This document shows positions 16,278 through 23,764 of a stretch of DNA of 64,000 nucleotides, piece by piece; position 1 is the stretch's first letter; every line of letters starts with the position of its first letter. Origin of the DNA: Streptomyces olivochromogenes (GTDB lineage: Bacteria > Actinomycetota > Actinomycetes > Streptomycetales > Streptomycetaceae); assembly GCF_001514115.1 (NCBI RefSeq), contig NZ_KQ948465.1, positions 143,562-207,561 of the forward strand. The letters are read 5' to 3'. The translations under genes and the position numbers were made by a program. Under the pieces are notes generated by a model, which saw only the letters and a program-made list of their open reading frames with translations, was not told where the DNA came from and did no database searches.

Positions 16278-17315
16278 TCACGTGCTCCCGCGGCGTCTGC
16301 GTAGGCGGGCCGCAGTGAGCAGGGTGGCCGTGCCGAGGAGGAACGCCGCGACGACTACGCCGATGAGGACCGGGCGGGTAGGTGTGCGTGGCGAAGTGAC
16401 GGCGACCGCGGCGGCGATGCCGGGGGTGTCGGGGAAGGTGATCCGGGCGTGGGCGGTCTCATCGAGAAGTCCGCTCTTCAGGTCGATGGTGGCATTCCAC
16501 GGTCCGTTTGCCACCTGGTCGGTCACTGGGACGGTCACCGGTTCGGACTGGCCCGGTGCCAGGGTCGTGCCGAGCTTCACCTTGTAGGGGCCTGCGGTGA
16601 GGTTCCCGGAGACCTTGGAGAGGTTCAACGTGCCGCTCAGGTCCACCGCGCGGCCGCCGGTGTTGTGCACCTGGGCCACGACGATCGCGTCCCCGGCGGG
16701 GTTGCGCGCGGCGGTCATCGTGTTGACTTTGAAGGCCGCGGACCGGGGATTGTCGCCGCCGACGGACAGGTAGAGGCGGATGCCGGTACGGGTGACCAGT
16801 CTGACGCCGTCGGCGCCGTGACCGTCGGAAACCTGGGCCCACAGCACGGCGTATCGCTCACCGGGTGCCGCGTCGGCCGGTACCGCGATCGTCACGGTGT
16901 CGTCGGCGGTGCCGCCTTCAGGAATATCAAGGCTGGAATGGCCCAGCTTCGTCCAGGTGGTCACGTCGTTTCGGGTGCCGCCCCGCGCGCCGATGAACGA
17001 ACCGTGGGTGATGGCCGCGGCGCCCGGATACACGTCCACGTGCTGCGTGGAGGTGCTTTTGTTCACGACCCGGATGCGGCGGTGGATGATCGTGCCGGGT
17101 AGCAGGTTGTCGATGATGTATTCCCTGGCTCTGGGGTCGTCGGCCAGTTTGGCGGGTACATCGACAAGCCGGATGCCGATACTGCCGGGATCGTGGTGTG
17201 TGCCGTGTGGCGACCGTGGCGCCGGGACGGCGGTACTGGTGCTGGGCGCGAGGACGCTGGCGGACACGGCGATCGCCGTACCCGCCAGCACCCGGGCGGG
17301 AATGAATCTACTCAA
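16278..17315 (-). CDS. Secreted, membrane-anchored DUF916/WxL-associated-like protein
   Basis: 345 residues: signal peptide (about 1-30), beta-rich extracellular region, and a C-terminal helix (about 315-337, VLIGVVVAAFLLGTATLL) followed by RLRRRRGST, giving type I topology. The segment with RRIRVVNKSTSTQHVDVYPGAA resembles the first domain of DUF916 cell-surface proteins, which accompany WxL proteins in Gram-positives. The start is TTG 17315 with GAGG upstream. It is 33 bp downstream of the small secreted gene 17349-17885 and was probably co-transcribed with it. Binding partner and ligand are unknown. Confidence 0.6.
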   Translation of the reverse strand: MSRFIPARVLAGTAIAVSASVLAPSTSTAVPAPRSPHGTHHDPGSIGIRLVDVPAKLADDPRAREYIIDNLLPGTIIHRRIRVVNKSTSTQHVDVYPGAAAITHGSFIGARGGTRNDVTTWTKLGHSSLDIPEGGTADDTVTIAVPADAAPGERYAVLWAQVSDGHGADGVRLVTRTGIRLYLSVGGDNPRSAAFKVNTMTAARNPAGDAIVVAQVHNTGGRAVDLSGTLNLSKVSGNLTAGPYKVKLGTTLAPGQSEPVTVPVTDQVANGPWNATIDLKSGLLDETAHARITFPDTPGIAAAVAVTSPRTPTRPVLIGVVVAAFLLGTATLLTAARLRRRRGST

Positions 17316-17348
17316 AGTCGAGGACCTCTGGAGATGTCATGCGTGTGC

Positions 17349-17885
17349 TCAGGCGACGGAGTGGACGATCGTTGAGGTGTACGTCCCCGCCACGGTGTTC
17401 GCGGGAAGGTTGAGGGTGATGGTCGGGTTCCAGGTGGCGGTGTTGACCCCTGCGACTCCGGTGGCGGTCTGCACCGGACCGGGCGGGTACAGCGGGTTGA
17501 GATCGCTGGGCGCGACATTCGCGGTGCCGGTGACGGCGGCGGCAGGGGACGTGTACGAGGAGGAGCCCGCGGCCGAGACGGAGATGGTTGAGGAGGGCCC
17601 GACGAAGTCGTTCCCGTTGGCCGTGACGACCCACCCCGTGGTGCCGCCCCGGCTGTCCGTCACCGTGACGTTGCCGAGTTGCGCGCTGACCGTTTGAGCG
17701 GTGGCGAGGGCCGGCACCGTGCCCAGGGACACCGGACCCGCCGGGACGGTGATGTCGAGTGTGCCGGTGGTGACCGTGACCGTCACCGGCGTGCTGCCGC
17801 TCCCGGCCGCGGACGCCGGTGCCGCGAGCGGCAGCACGCCGAGGGCGCCGACGAGGAGGGGAATAGCGATTTGACGCCTACGCAT
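17349..17885 (-). CDS. Small secreted WxL-domain-like protein
   Basis: 178 residues with a clear signal peptide (about 1-26, ending ASA). The mature part is Thr/Val/Gly-rich and beta-like. The patterns TTGWVVTANGNDF and ITLNLPANTVAGTYTSTIVHSVA at the C-terminus match the layout of WxL-type surface domains. GAGGATCG precedes the ATG. It is the first gene of a two-gene unit with the anchored DUF916-like protein 16278-17315. The pair could form a surface complex, which is inference from the family pairing. Confidence 0.6.
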   Translation of the reverse strand: MRRRQIAIPLLVGALGVLPLAAPASAAGSGSTPVTVTVTTGTLDITVPAGPVSLGTVPALATAQTVSAQLGNVTVTDSRGGTTGWVVTANGNDFVGPSSTISVSAAGSSSYTSPAAAVTGTANVAPSDLNPLYPPGPVQTATGVAGVNTATWNPTITLNLPANTVAGTYTSTIVHSVA

Positions 17886-18458
17886 ATTGATCGATCCTCT
17901 ACTGTTTCGCGACAGCGATCTGAGATCTGCGGCATCAACGTAGCGGCGGCGAGGTGTAAAGAATGTGTGAGATTCTCACGAATAGATCTCTTCCACTCGT
18001 TCGGACGCGGATTCGTCACCGCTCGAATCAACTGGCCTAATTCCGCCGCAGGTTAGGTTGACCACGCTGCCGAAATTGCTATTTTCCCATCTTTATCGGA
18101 GTCGTTTTCGAAGCTCCGGGGTATGCCAGGAGCCAGTCAAGAACCGGTAATAGCTGCGTGACAACGCCGACGGTCAATAGCGCACATCCGCGGACCAACA
18201 CAACAGGTGAGAGGTCCTGACGGCAACCCTTGGCGGCAACGTCAGCAGACTGCATCGGCCTTGGGCACCTCCAGGGACACTCGCCGTGCTCCGCCGCGGG
18301 CTCCGCACCCAGGAAAGAGGTTCAGTTGATCGAACTCCTAATGCGGTGCTCACGTAACGCGGTGCTCACGCACGAGCGCCCTCCCGGGCCGTCCTCGGGC
18401 CGTGGAAGGGCACTCAATGGTGACCACCGCTGACAGGTGCCGACAGCTCGGCAGCAGG
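17886..18458. other. Spacer upstream of the WxL-like pair
   Basis: 573 bp, locally AT-richer (17930-18180), holding the promoter of the secreted pair. Short open frames occur but none has codon bias or a ribosome site. Possible sequence remnants of the element were not identifiable. Confidence 0.4.
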
Positions 18459-18555
18459 TCAGAGGCGGCGGTGACAGATGAGGGCTGCGGCTGTGCCGAC
18501 GAAGCCGAGGAAGCCGAGGAAGTGTCCGGCCTTGCGCTCGTATCGGCGGTGGGGC
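18459..18555 (-). pseudogene. IS5-type transposase, extreme C-terminal remnant
   Basis: About 32 codons read RRPHRRYERKAGHFLGFLGF and then ALICHRRL before a stop. The pattern RYERxxxxFxxFxxxAAALICxRRL is the usual C-terminus of streptomycete IS5-group transposases. Nothing upstream continues it. It ends 30 bp before attR. Confidence 0.45.
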
Positions 18556-18584
18556 CGACGACAGCCAGCGCGTCACGGCGACGC

Positions 18585-18641
18585 TCTTGAAAACCGTCGT
18601 GGCAGCGATGTCACCGTGGGTTCAAATCCCACACCCACCGC
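18585..18641 (+). repeat. attR: displaced 3' part of tRNA-Ser
   Basis: 57 bp identical to 14054-14110. The left flank differs from the tRNA 5' half, so this is only the 3' end left behind by integration and not a tRNA gene. Confidence 0.85.
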
Positions 18642-19007
18642 AGGTGAACGGCCCCTGACCAGGCGACTCGGTCGGGGGCCGTTCTCATGTGCGTTGTCCG
18701 TCAACCATCGTGGTTCCCCGTCAGTTGCCGGTGGATCGCGCACGGCAGGGGCCCGGCGTCTTCTGATCCACACACCCTGGTGCGCTGACGGCAGCCGCCG
18801 TCTCCGGCGACCGTGTCGGCCGAACACGCAAAGGACCCCCGGCCCATCAGGACCGGGGGTCTTTCCGCGGGTGGGGCCAACGGAATTTGAGCCCCCGCCC
18901 CTATTCGCCGGTGTTGGTGGCAGGCGCTGATGTCAGCCCGTTGCGCCTTTGACACAGCCTACGAACTGCGAGCCCGCCACGCTGGACACGCGCGCTCTCA
19001 GTGGTTC
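18642..19007. other. Spacer right of attR
   Basis: 366 bp. A strong hairpin (18830-18864) is present. A minus-strand stretch near 18868-18900 reads like a worn tRNA T arm (GGGGGCTCAAATTCCGT) but no full cloverleaf could be built. No gene is seen. Confidence 0.4.
18830..18864 (-). terminator. Hairpin downstream of the VOC gene
   Basis: AAAG-ACCCCCGG pairs with CCGGGGGTCTTT around a 10-nt loop, with one bulged base. It lies about 145 nt after the stop of the minus-strand gene 19008-19361. Confidence 0.55.
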
Positions 19008-19361
19008 TCACTGAGGTCGTCGGCCAAGGACACAGAACTCGTTGCCTTCGGGGTCTGCCATGACAACCCACGGCACGTCACCCTGACCAATATCGACACG
19101 CTGTGCGCCATGAGCCTCAAGGCGAGCCACCTCGGCGTCCTGATCATCAGGCACGAAGTCGAGATGCAGTCGGCTCTTGGCCTTCTTGCTCTCTTCCAGC
19201 AGGACGAACTCCAACCCCGGCAGGCGATCCGGCTCCGGGCGGATCGCGAACTCCACATCAGAGGAGTGGACCACCACCCAACCAAGAGCCTCGGCCCACC
19301 ACTGCCCCAGGGCCTCCGGATCTGCCGAATGAACAATTACATTTCGCCATTCCAAGGTCAT
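19008..19361 (-). CDS. VOC family protein (glyoxalase/dioxygenase fold)
   Basis: 117 residues with the two beta-alpha-beta-beta-beta units of the vicinal-oxygen-chelate fold: RNVIVHSADPEALGQWWAEAL at the start and VMADPEGNEFCVL at the end. Putative metal ligands are not complete (the first position is not His in the usual place), so it may bind a ligand and not catalyse. A related protein lies at 34791-35162. Substrate is unknown. Confidence 0.8.
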   Translation of the reverse strand: MTLEWRNVIVHSADPEALGQWWAEALGWVVVHSSDVEFAIRPEPDRLPGLEFVLLEESKKAKSRLHLDFVPDDQDAEVARLEAHGAQRVDIGQGDVPWVVMADPEGNEFCVLGRRPQ

Positions 19362-19440
19362 CGGCCGAGCCTAGGCCTACCGGGGCTTCGAGAACAGGCA
19401 CTCTCCCCCCGCTCTGCAGAGCCTCAAGGCCCACCACGGC

Positions 19441-19872
19441 TCACAGCTCGAAGTCATGGGCGGCCTCGTCCCAGGGGATGGCGCGCAGGGCCGGATCGGC
19501 GGTGTCGCCGGACGGGATGTCGGGGGTGGCCTGGAACCACGCGACCGCGAGGGCCGAACGGTGGAGGACGGGGTCGACGGCGGGGTCGACCGCGTGGGAA
19601 AGGAAGAGGCCGACGCAGGTCACGGCCGGGAGCAGTTCGACCGGGCCGAAGCCGCCGGCGGGCAGGTCCGGATGGTCTCGGTGGGGTGTGACGAGGTGCG
19701 TCGGGGTGTTGGGGAACGCCGCCGCGGTACGCCGGGCCAAGCCGTCGACGAGGCGGTCGTTCCAGCGCGTGAAGGGGTAGCCCTCGAGCATTCCGCCATA
19801 GGTCGAGGTGAGACGCAGGTCGGATATCTCGACGGTTCTGCCCGAGGTGAGGGTGACGCGGGTCAGGGCCAT
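19441..19872 (-). CDS. Conserved protein of unknown function
   Basis: 143 residues, with no signal or membrane segment. Visible features are an N-terminal beta strand pair (TRVTLTSGRTVEISDLRL), a GGMLEGYP turn and an FGPVELLPAVTCVGLF core. Codon use is that of a real streptomycete gene. It lies 10 bp downstream of the prim-pol gene 19883-20803 on the same strand and is probably co-transcribed with it. No family was recognised. Confidence 0.6.
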   Translation of the reverse strand: MALTRVTLTSGRTVEISDLRLTSTYGGMLEGYPFTRWNDRLVDGLARRTAAAFPNTPTHLVTPHRDHPDLPAGGFGPVELLPAVTCVGLFLSHAVDPAVDPVLHRSALAVAWFQATPDIPSGDTADPALRAIPWDEAAHDFEL

Positions 19873-19882
19873 GGCGCGCAGC

Positions 19883-20803
19883 CTAGGGACGGGCGGTACG
19901 TGGTGTCGTGTCGTTTTCCGGTGGTCCGGGGCGCGGGAACGTCATCCGGGACGCCGAGGCGATCGTCGAGCGGGCCTCGCGTTCGGTGAGGCCGGTGCGG
20001 ACGGCGGCCTCGACGAGTGCGGTGGTCAGCTCCGGGCCCATGCCGTTCTCGTAGGCGCGGCAGGCGGCCCAGAAGAGGCGGGTGTTGCGCTGGCCCTCGT
20101 GGGCGGCGAGCACGAACTGGACCAGCCCCTGGCCGTGTTGGCCGGTCGCAGGGGGCGCGCGGTGGTGCGTGCGGGGCGGGGGCGTGAGCAGGCGCAGAAG
20201 TTCGCGTGGACAGGGCGCGGGCGCCAACTGGGCGGTGCCCGGGGCCGTTCCATACACGCCGTGCTCGGTGCGGGAGCCGGGGCCGACCAGGTAGCCGCCG
20301 GCGCCGCGGATGTCGATGCCCGGGGCCAGTCGGCTCGCCGAGTTGGGGACGACCACGTCGGGCGGTCCGGTCAACCAGAGGTGGCGGCCGCCGCTCGGGG
20401 TCAGCACGACCACCGTCTCCGGGATCGTGAACAGGTGGCGCAGGGCCAGTTCGCGCAGGGCGGCCGAGGAGTCCGTACCGGATTTGGTGTCGAGGTCGAT
20501 GCCGATGAGGCGGTGCGGGTCGAGGCCGCAGGCGATGCCGTAGCCGGTCGCCCAGGGCGCGGCGGCGAAGAGCGCGCGGATGCGGCGGGGGTCGGTGGAG
20601 GCGTCGTACACGCCGTGTCCGAAGCGGCCGCATGCGCCGTGGCAGGGAGGGGACGTCGGGTCGGGATCGGGGTCGTCGCGGTGGGGGGAGCGCAGGGCCG
20701 GGAGCTTCGTGCGGGACAGCGGGATCACCGCGAGGCCGCGTTCGGCGGCGGACAGGGCGTGGGCCAGGGCCAGGGTCGTGGCCTGCCGGTCGATGGTGGC
20801 CAT
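19883..20803 (-). CDS. Bifunctional DNA primase/polymerase (Prim-Pol) protein
   Basis: 306 residues. The Prim-Pol domain covers about 15-210, with the catalytic strand IGIDLDTKSG (D-x-D), the SGGRHLW motif and GIDIRGAGGYLVGPGS, all conserved in active archaeo-eukaryotic-type primases of plasmids and phages. A helical C-terminal part follows (about 225-290). There is no helicase domain. The start was set at ATG 20803; the frame extends to 20989 without a ribosome site. Such stand-alone Prim-Pol proteins are common in streptomycete chromosomes and may derive from integrated elements. The tRNA-Ser island ends just 1.2 kb away. Confidence 0.8.
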   Translation of the reverse strand: MATIDRQATTLALAHALSAAERGLAVIPLSRTKLPALRSPHRDDPDPDPTSPPCHGACGRFGHGVYDASTDPRRIRALFAAAPWATGYGIACGLDPHRLIGIDLDTKSGTDSSAALRELALRHLFTIPETVVVLTPSGGRHLWLTGPPDVVVPNSASRLAPGIDIRGAGGYLVGPGSRTEHGVYGTAPGTAQLAPAPCPRELLRLLTPPPRTHHRAPPATGQHGQGLVQFVLAAHEGQRNTRLFWAACRAYENGMGPELTTALVEAAVRTGLTEREARSTIASASRMTFPRPGPPENDTTPRTARP

Positions 20804-21164
20804 GCATCTATGTTCGTACGAGTGTTCGAAAAAGGGAAGGGCTTGCCGGGCGCGTGGGTGCCGGGAAGGGGATTTAAGGGTGATTGGCCAAAAAGTGGCG
20901 GAACGGTTCCCCGCTTGGGGTGCCCGGGGTCGAGCTGTCCGATCCGGTCTGAGCTGGGGTTTCTTGTCATGAAGAGGGTTTATCGACATGTACTCACGCT
21001 TGAGGGCGAATCACGGCTTCCGGGGTGGTTCGCCGGGGATTCGGTGGGCAACTCTGGAGTCGCGACGTCGTGATCAGCGCCGGGGCGGTCGGCCAACCGC
21101 CTTGGAACGAGCAGTGCTTCCCGGTTCGCGCCGGTCCGTACATCCGGTTCTTGGAGGAATTCAC
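20804..21164. other. Divergent spacer between Prim-Pol and small secreted protein genes
   Basis: 361 bp holding both promoters. The motif TTCGTACGAGTGTTCG occurs at 20813-20828, just before the Prim-Pol start. Short frames lack support. Confidence 0.4.
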
Positions 21165-21470
21165 ATGGCAAGCATCCGTACCGCCCGTGTTCTCGCCGCC
21201 GTCTCGGCCCTGCCTCTCGCCGCCGCCCTCTTCACGGGTGTGGCCACGGCGGACAACGGCGCTTTCGCGGACAACGGATCGAACGCGGGCGTGGCAACCG
21301 TCAGTGGCAGCGGGGTAGGACACAACAACAGCGGCAACTCCTCGACCACGCAGCAGCAGGCGGTCGGCTCCGGGGCCTCGAACCAGAACAACACGGCTCA
21401 GGTCAACGGCTCCGCGTTCACGGCCATCGACCAGTCGAACGCCGTCGTCAACTTCACCAACCTCTGGTGA
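21165..21470 (+). CDS. Small secreted Asn/Gln/Ser/Gly-rich protein
   Basis: 101 residues behind a textbook GGAGGAATTCAC ribosome site. Residues 1-29 are a signal peptide (cleavage after VATA or nearby). The mature 70 residues hold only small and amide residues: NGAFADNGSNAGVATVSGSG, GHNNSGNSSTTQQQAVGSGA, then SNQNNTAQVNGSAFTAIDQS. It has no Cys and ends in Trp. Alternating polar/aliphatic residues with Asn/Gln resemble curlin and chaplin repeat composition, but it does not match a chaplin or rodlin. Role unknown; a surface or amyloid-like protein is one possibility. Confidence 0.75.
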   Translation: MASIRTARVLAAVSALPLAAALFTGVATADNGAFADNGSNAGVATVSGSGVGHNNSGNSSTTQQQAVGSGASNQNNTAQVNGSAFTAIDQSNAVVNFTNLW

Positions 21471-21640
21471 GCCGGGGCCGATTCGCCCGCTCTCGACGGG
21501 CTCATCGGCCCTGAAGCACCGTGTGGGGTGCTCTTGTGGGGTGGTAACGCGTCTGCGCGACGGCACTTGGGTGTCGTCGCGCAGACGTTTTCGTGTGTCC
21601 GTCCCCGACGGTCCCGTCGTGACCTTGACAGCTCCCGTTA

Positions 21641-21657
21641 TCTGACGGACAGTCAGA
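21641..21657. promoter_or_regulatory. Operator-like palindrome before the igr-like operon
   Basis: TCTGAC-GGACA-GTCAGA is a perfect 6-bp-arm inverted repeat located 10 bp after a TTGACA hexamer (21625-21630) and over the expected -10 region. The first gene starts at 21695. This layout fits repression by a TetR-type regulator encoded elsewhere. Confidence 0.55.
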
Positions 21658-21694
21658 AAACCTTGTTCGTACGAGGTCCGGGAGGGCCGCCGCC

Positions 21695-22858
21695 GTGCAC
21701 CTCGCCCCCACCGAGCGCCAGCAACGGCTGCGCGCCGAACTGCGTGCGTACTTCCGGGACCTGATGCCCGATGGTCCCCCGTCCGCCGACGACCCCGGCA
21801 GGCAGCGCGCGCTGCTGCGCCGCATCGGCGCCGACGGACTGCTCGGGATCGGCTGGCCCGTCGCGTACGGGGGCCAAGGGCGCGGAGCCGACGAGCAGTT
21901 CGTGTTCTTCGACGAGGCGTACCGGGCCGGAGCACCGGTGTCGATGGTCACGCTGAACACCGTCGGACCGACCCTCATGAAGTACGGGAGCGAGGCGCAG
22001 AAGGAGTACTTCCTGCCGCGCGTCCTCAGGGGCGACCTCGTCTTCGCGATCGGGTACTCGGAGCCCTCGGCGGGCACGGACCTGGCCGCGCTGCGCACGC
22101 GGGCCGTGCGCGAGGGCGAGGCCTGGCTGATCGACGGGCAGAAGATCTTCACCTCCAACGCCCAGCACGCCGACTGGATCTGGCTCGCCTGCCGCACCGA
22201 CCCCGACGCCCCCAAGCACCGGGGCATCTCGATCGTCCTCGTGCCCACGGACGCGCCGGGCTTCTCGTGGACACCGATCGAGACGGTGGGCGGGCTGACC
22301 ACCACGGCCACGTACTACGACGGCATCCGCGTCCCCTCCTCGAACCTCGTCGGCGAGGAGAACGGCGGCTGGGAGCTCATCACCAACCAGCTCAACCACG
22401 AGCGGGTCGCCCTCGCCGCGATCGGCATGCAGGCCGAGGACTTCTACGCGGCCGCGCTGCGGGCGGCGCGCACCCCCGATCCGGTGACGGGGCGGCGTCG
22501 GGTTGACGAGCCCTGGGTGCGTTTTCGGCTGGCCGAGGTGCATGCCCGGCTGGCGGCATCACGCCTGCTCAACTGGCGTTTGGTGGGGGATGTCGGGGCC
22601 GGCCGACTGGCCCCGGGCGACGCGAGCGGCGTGAAGGTCGCGGGAACGGAATCGGCGGTCGCTTCGTACCGAATGTGTCAGGAAGTCGTGGGTGCGCAGG
22701 CGCTGGTGCGCTCCGGTTCGCCGGGTGTGTTCGGGGACGGCGAGCTGGAGCGGATGAACAGGGCGGCGCAGATCAACACGTTCGGGGGCGGGGTGAGCGA
22801 GGTGCAGCGGGAGATCGTGGCGACCATGCGGCTCGGGATGACGAGGGGGCGGCGGTGA
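21695..22858 (+). CDS. Acyl-CoA dehydrogenase (FadE29/ChsE2-like)
   Basis: 387 residues, the same length as mycobacterial FadE29. ACAD N-terminal, middle (YSEPSAGTDLAALRT, flavin and substrate contacts) and C-terminal domains are present. NQLNHERVALAAIG places Glu236 where FadE29 has its catalytic base. In the heterotetrameric ChsE1-ChsE2 enzymes, the partner subunit is a shorter ACAD, present here two genes on. The reaction is FAD-dependent alpha,beta-desaturation of a CoA thioester, plausibly a steroid side chain. The start is GTG behind GGAGGG. It overlaps the next gene (GTGA). Confidence 0.88.
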   Translation: MHLAPTERQQRLRAELRAYFRDLMPDGPPSADDPGRQRALLRRIGADGLLGIGWPVAYGGQGRGADEQFVFFDEAYRAGAPVSMVTLNTVGPTLMKYGSEAQKEYFLPRVLRGDLVFAIGYSEPSAGTDLAALRTRAVREGEAWLIDGQKIFTSNAQHADWIWLACRTDPDAPKHRGISIVLVPTDAPGFSWTPIETVGGLTTTATYYDGIRVPSSNLVGEENGGWELITNQLNHERVALAAIGMQAEDFYAAALRAARTPDPVTGRRRVDEPWVRFRLAEVHARLAASRLLNWRLVGDVGAGRLAPGDASGVKVAGTESAVASYRMCQEVVGAQALVRSGSPGVFGDGELERMNRAAQINTFGGGVSEVQREIVATMRLGMTRGRR

Positions 22859-23763
22859 GCGACGAGGCGGCCGAGCCGGCGGCGCGGCTCAAGGCGTACG
22901 AAGGGCGTGCGGCCGCCGTCGCGGGCGTGGGCAAGGACCCGGTCAACGAGCCGATGATCCGGCACTGGTGCGAGGCGATGGGCGACACCAACGCGGCGTA
23001 CACGGGTCCGGACGCCGTGGCGCCGCCCACCATGCTCCAGGCGTGGACGATGGGCGGCCTGTCCGGGCACGAGGGCCGCTCGGACGCCTACGACGAGCTG
23101 CTCGGCCTGCTCGACGAGGCGGGCTGCACCTCCGTGGTCGCCACCGACTGCGAGCAGGAGTACCTGCGCCCGCTGCGGCCCGGCGACGAGATCACCTTCG
23201 ACGCGGTGATCGAGTCGGTCTCCGAGCGCAAGACCACCAAACTGGGCACCGGGCACTTCGTCACGACACGGATGGACGTACGGGCGAACGGGGAGCCGGC
23301 GGGGACGCACCGGTTCAGGATCCTCAAGTACGCCCCGGCGCGCCCCAAGTCCAAGGCGGCCCGGCCGCGACCGGTCGTCAACCGGGACAACGCCGGGTTC
23401 TGGGAGGGCGTCGGCCGGCACCAGCTGCTGATCCAGCGGTGCGGCGGCTGCGGAACGCTGCGGTTTCCCTGGCTGCCGGGGTGCGGCGCGTGCGGCTCCC
23501 CGGAGTGGGACACGGTCGAGGCGAGCGGAGACGGGACGGTCTACTCGTACGTCGTCATGCACCACCCGCCGTTCCCCGCCTTCGACCCTCCGTACGCCGT
23601 GGGTCTGATCGAGCTCGCCGAGGGCGTCCGGATCGTCAGCAACGTCATCGGGGTGCCGTACGACAAGGTGCGGATCGGGATGCCCGTGCGGCTCCGGTTC
23701 GAGCGGTACGACGAGGAGCTGGTGCTGCCGGTCTTCCGGGCCGGTGCGGAGGGGGGACGCTGA
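22855..23763 (+). CDS. MaoC-like dehydratase / DUF35 OB-fold protein (ChsH2-like)
   Basis: 302 residues. The N-terminal FAS1-like/MaoC half (about 1-160, NEPMIRHWCEAMGDTNAAY, EYLRPLRPGDEI) is joined to a DUF35 half with a zinc ribbon (CGGCGTLRFPWLPGCGACGS, four Cys) and an OB fold (YSYVVMHHPPFPAF). The same fusion is ChsH2, which pairs with a small MaoC protein (ChsH1) to hydrate enoyl-CoA and, through DUF35, holds the Ltp2 aldolase. Both partners are in this operon. The GTG start overlaps the upstream stop by 4 bp. Confidence 0.87.
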   Translation: MSDEAAEPAARLKAYEGRAAAVAGVGKDPVNEPMIRHWCEAMGDTNAAYTGPDAVAPPTMLQAWTMGGLSGHEGRSDAYDELLGLLDEAGCTSVVATDCEQEYLRPLRPGDEITFDAVIESVSERKTTKLGTGHFVTTRMDVRANGEPAGTHRFRILKYAPARPKSKAARPRPVVNRDNAGFWEGVGRHQLLIQRCGGCGTLRFPWLPGCGACGSPEWDTVEASGDGTVYSYVVMHHPPFPAFDPPYAVGLIELAEGVRIVSNVIGVPYDKVRIGMPVRLRFERYDEELVLPVFRAGAEGGR

Positions 23764-23764
23764 C

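Larger units (their letters stand above)
14054..18641. mobile_element. Decayed integrative element in tRNA-Ser
   Basis: Bounded by the 57-bp direct repeats. Contents from the left: a small conserved-looking gene, two integrase 3' fragments, a HAD-hydrolase pseudogene, an ArsI-like fragment, a secreted WxL-like pair and a transposase tail beside attR. No replication or transfer gene (Rep, TraB/FtsK-like, Kil) is present, and neither integrase fragment is complete. The element can probably no longer move by itself. Confidence 0.75.

Noticed and set aside
18868..18900. Possible tRNA remnant on the minus strand
   Set aside because: Only a T-arm-like piece is seen; no acceptor or anticodon stem could be paired.
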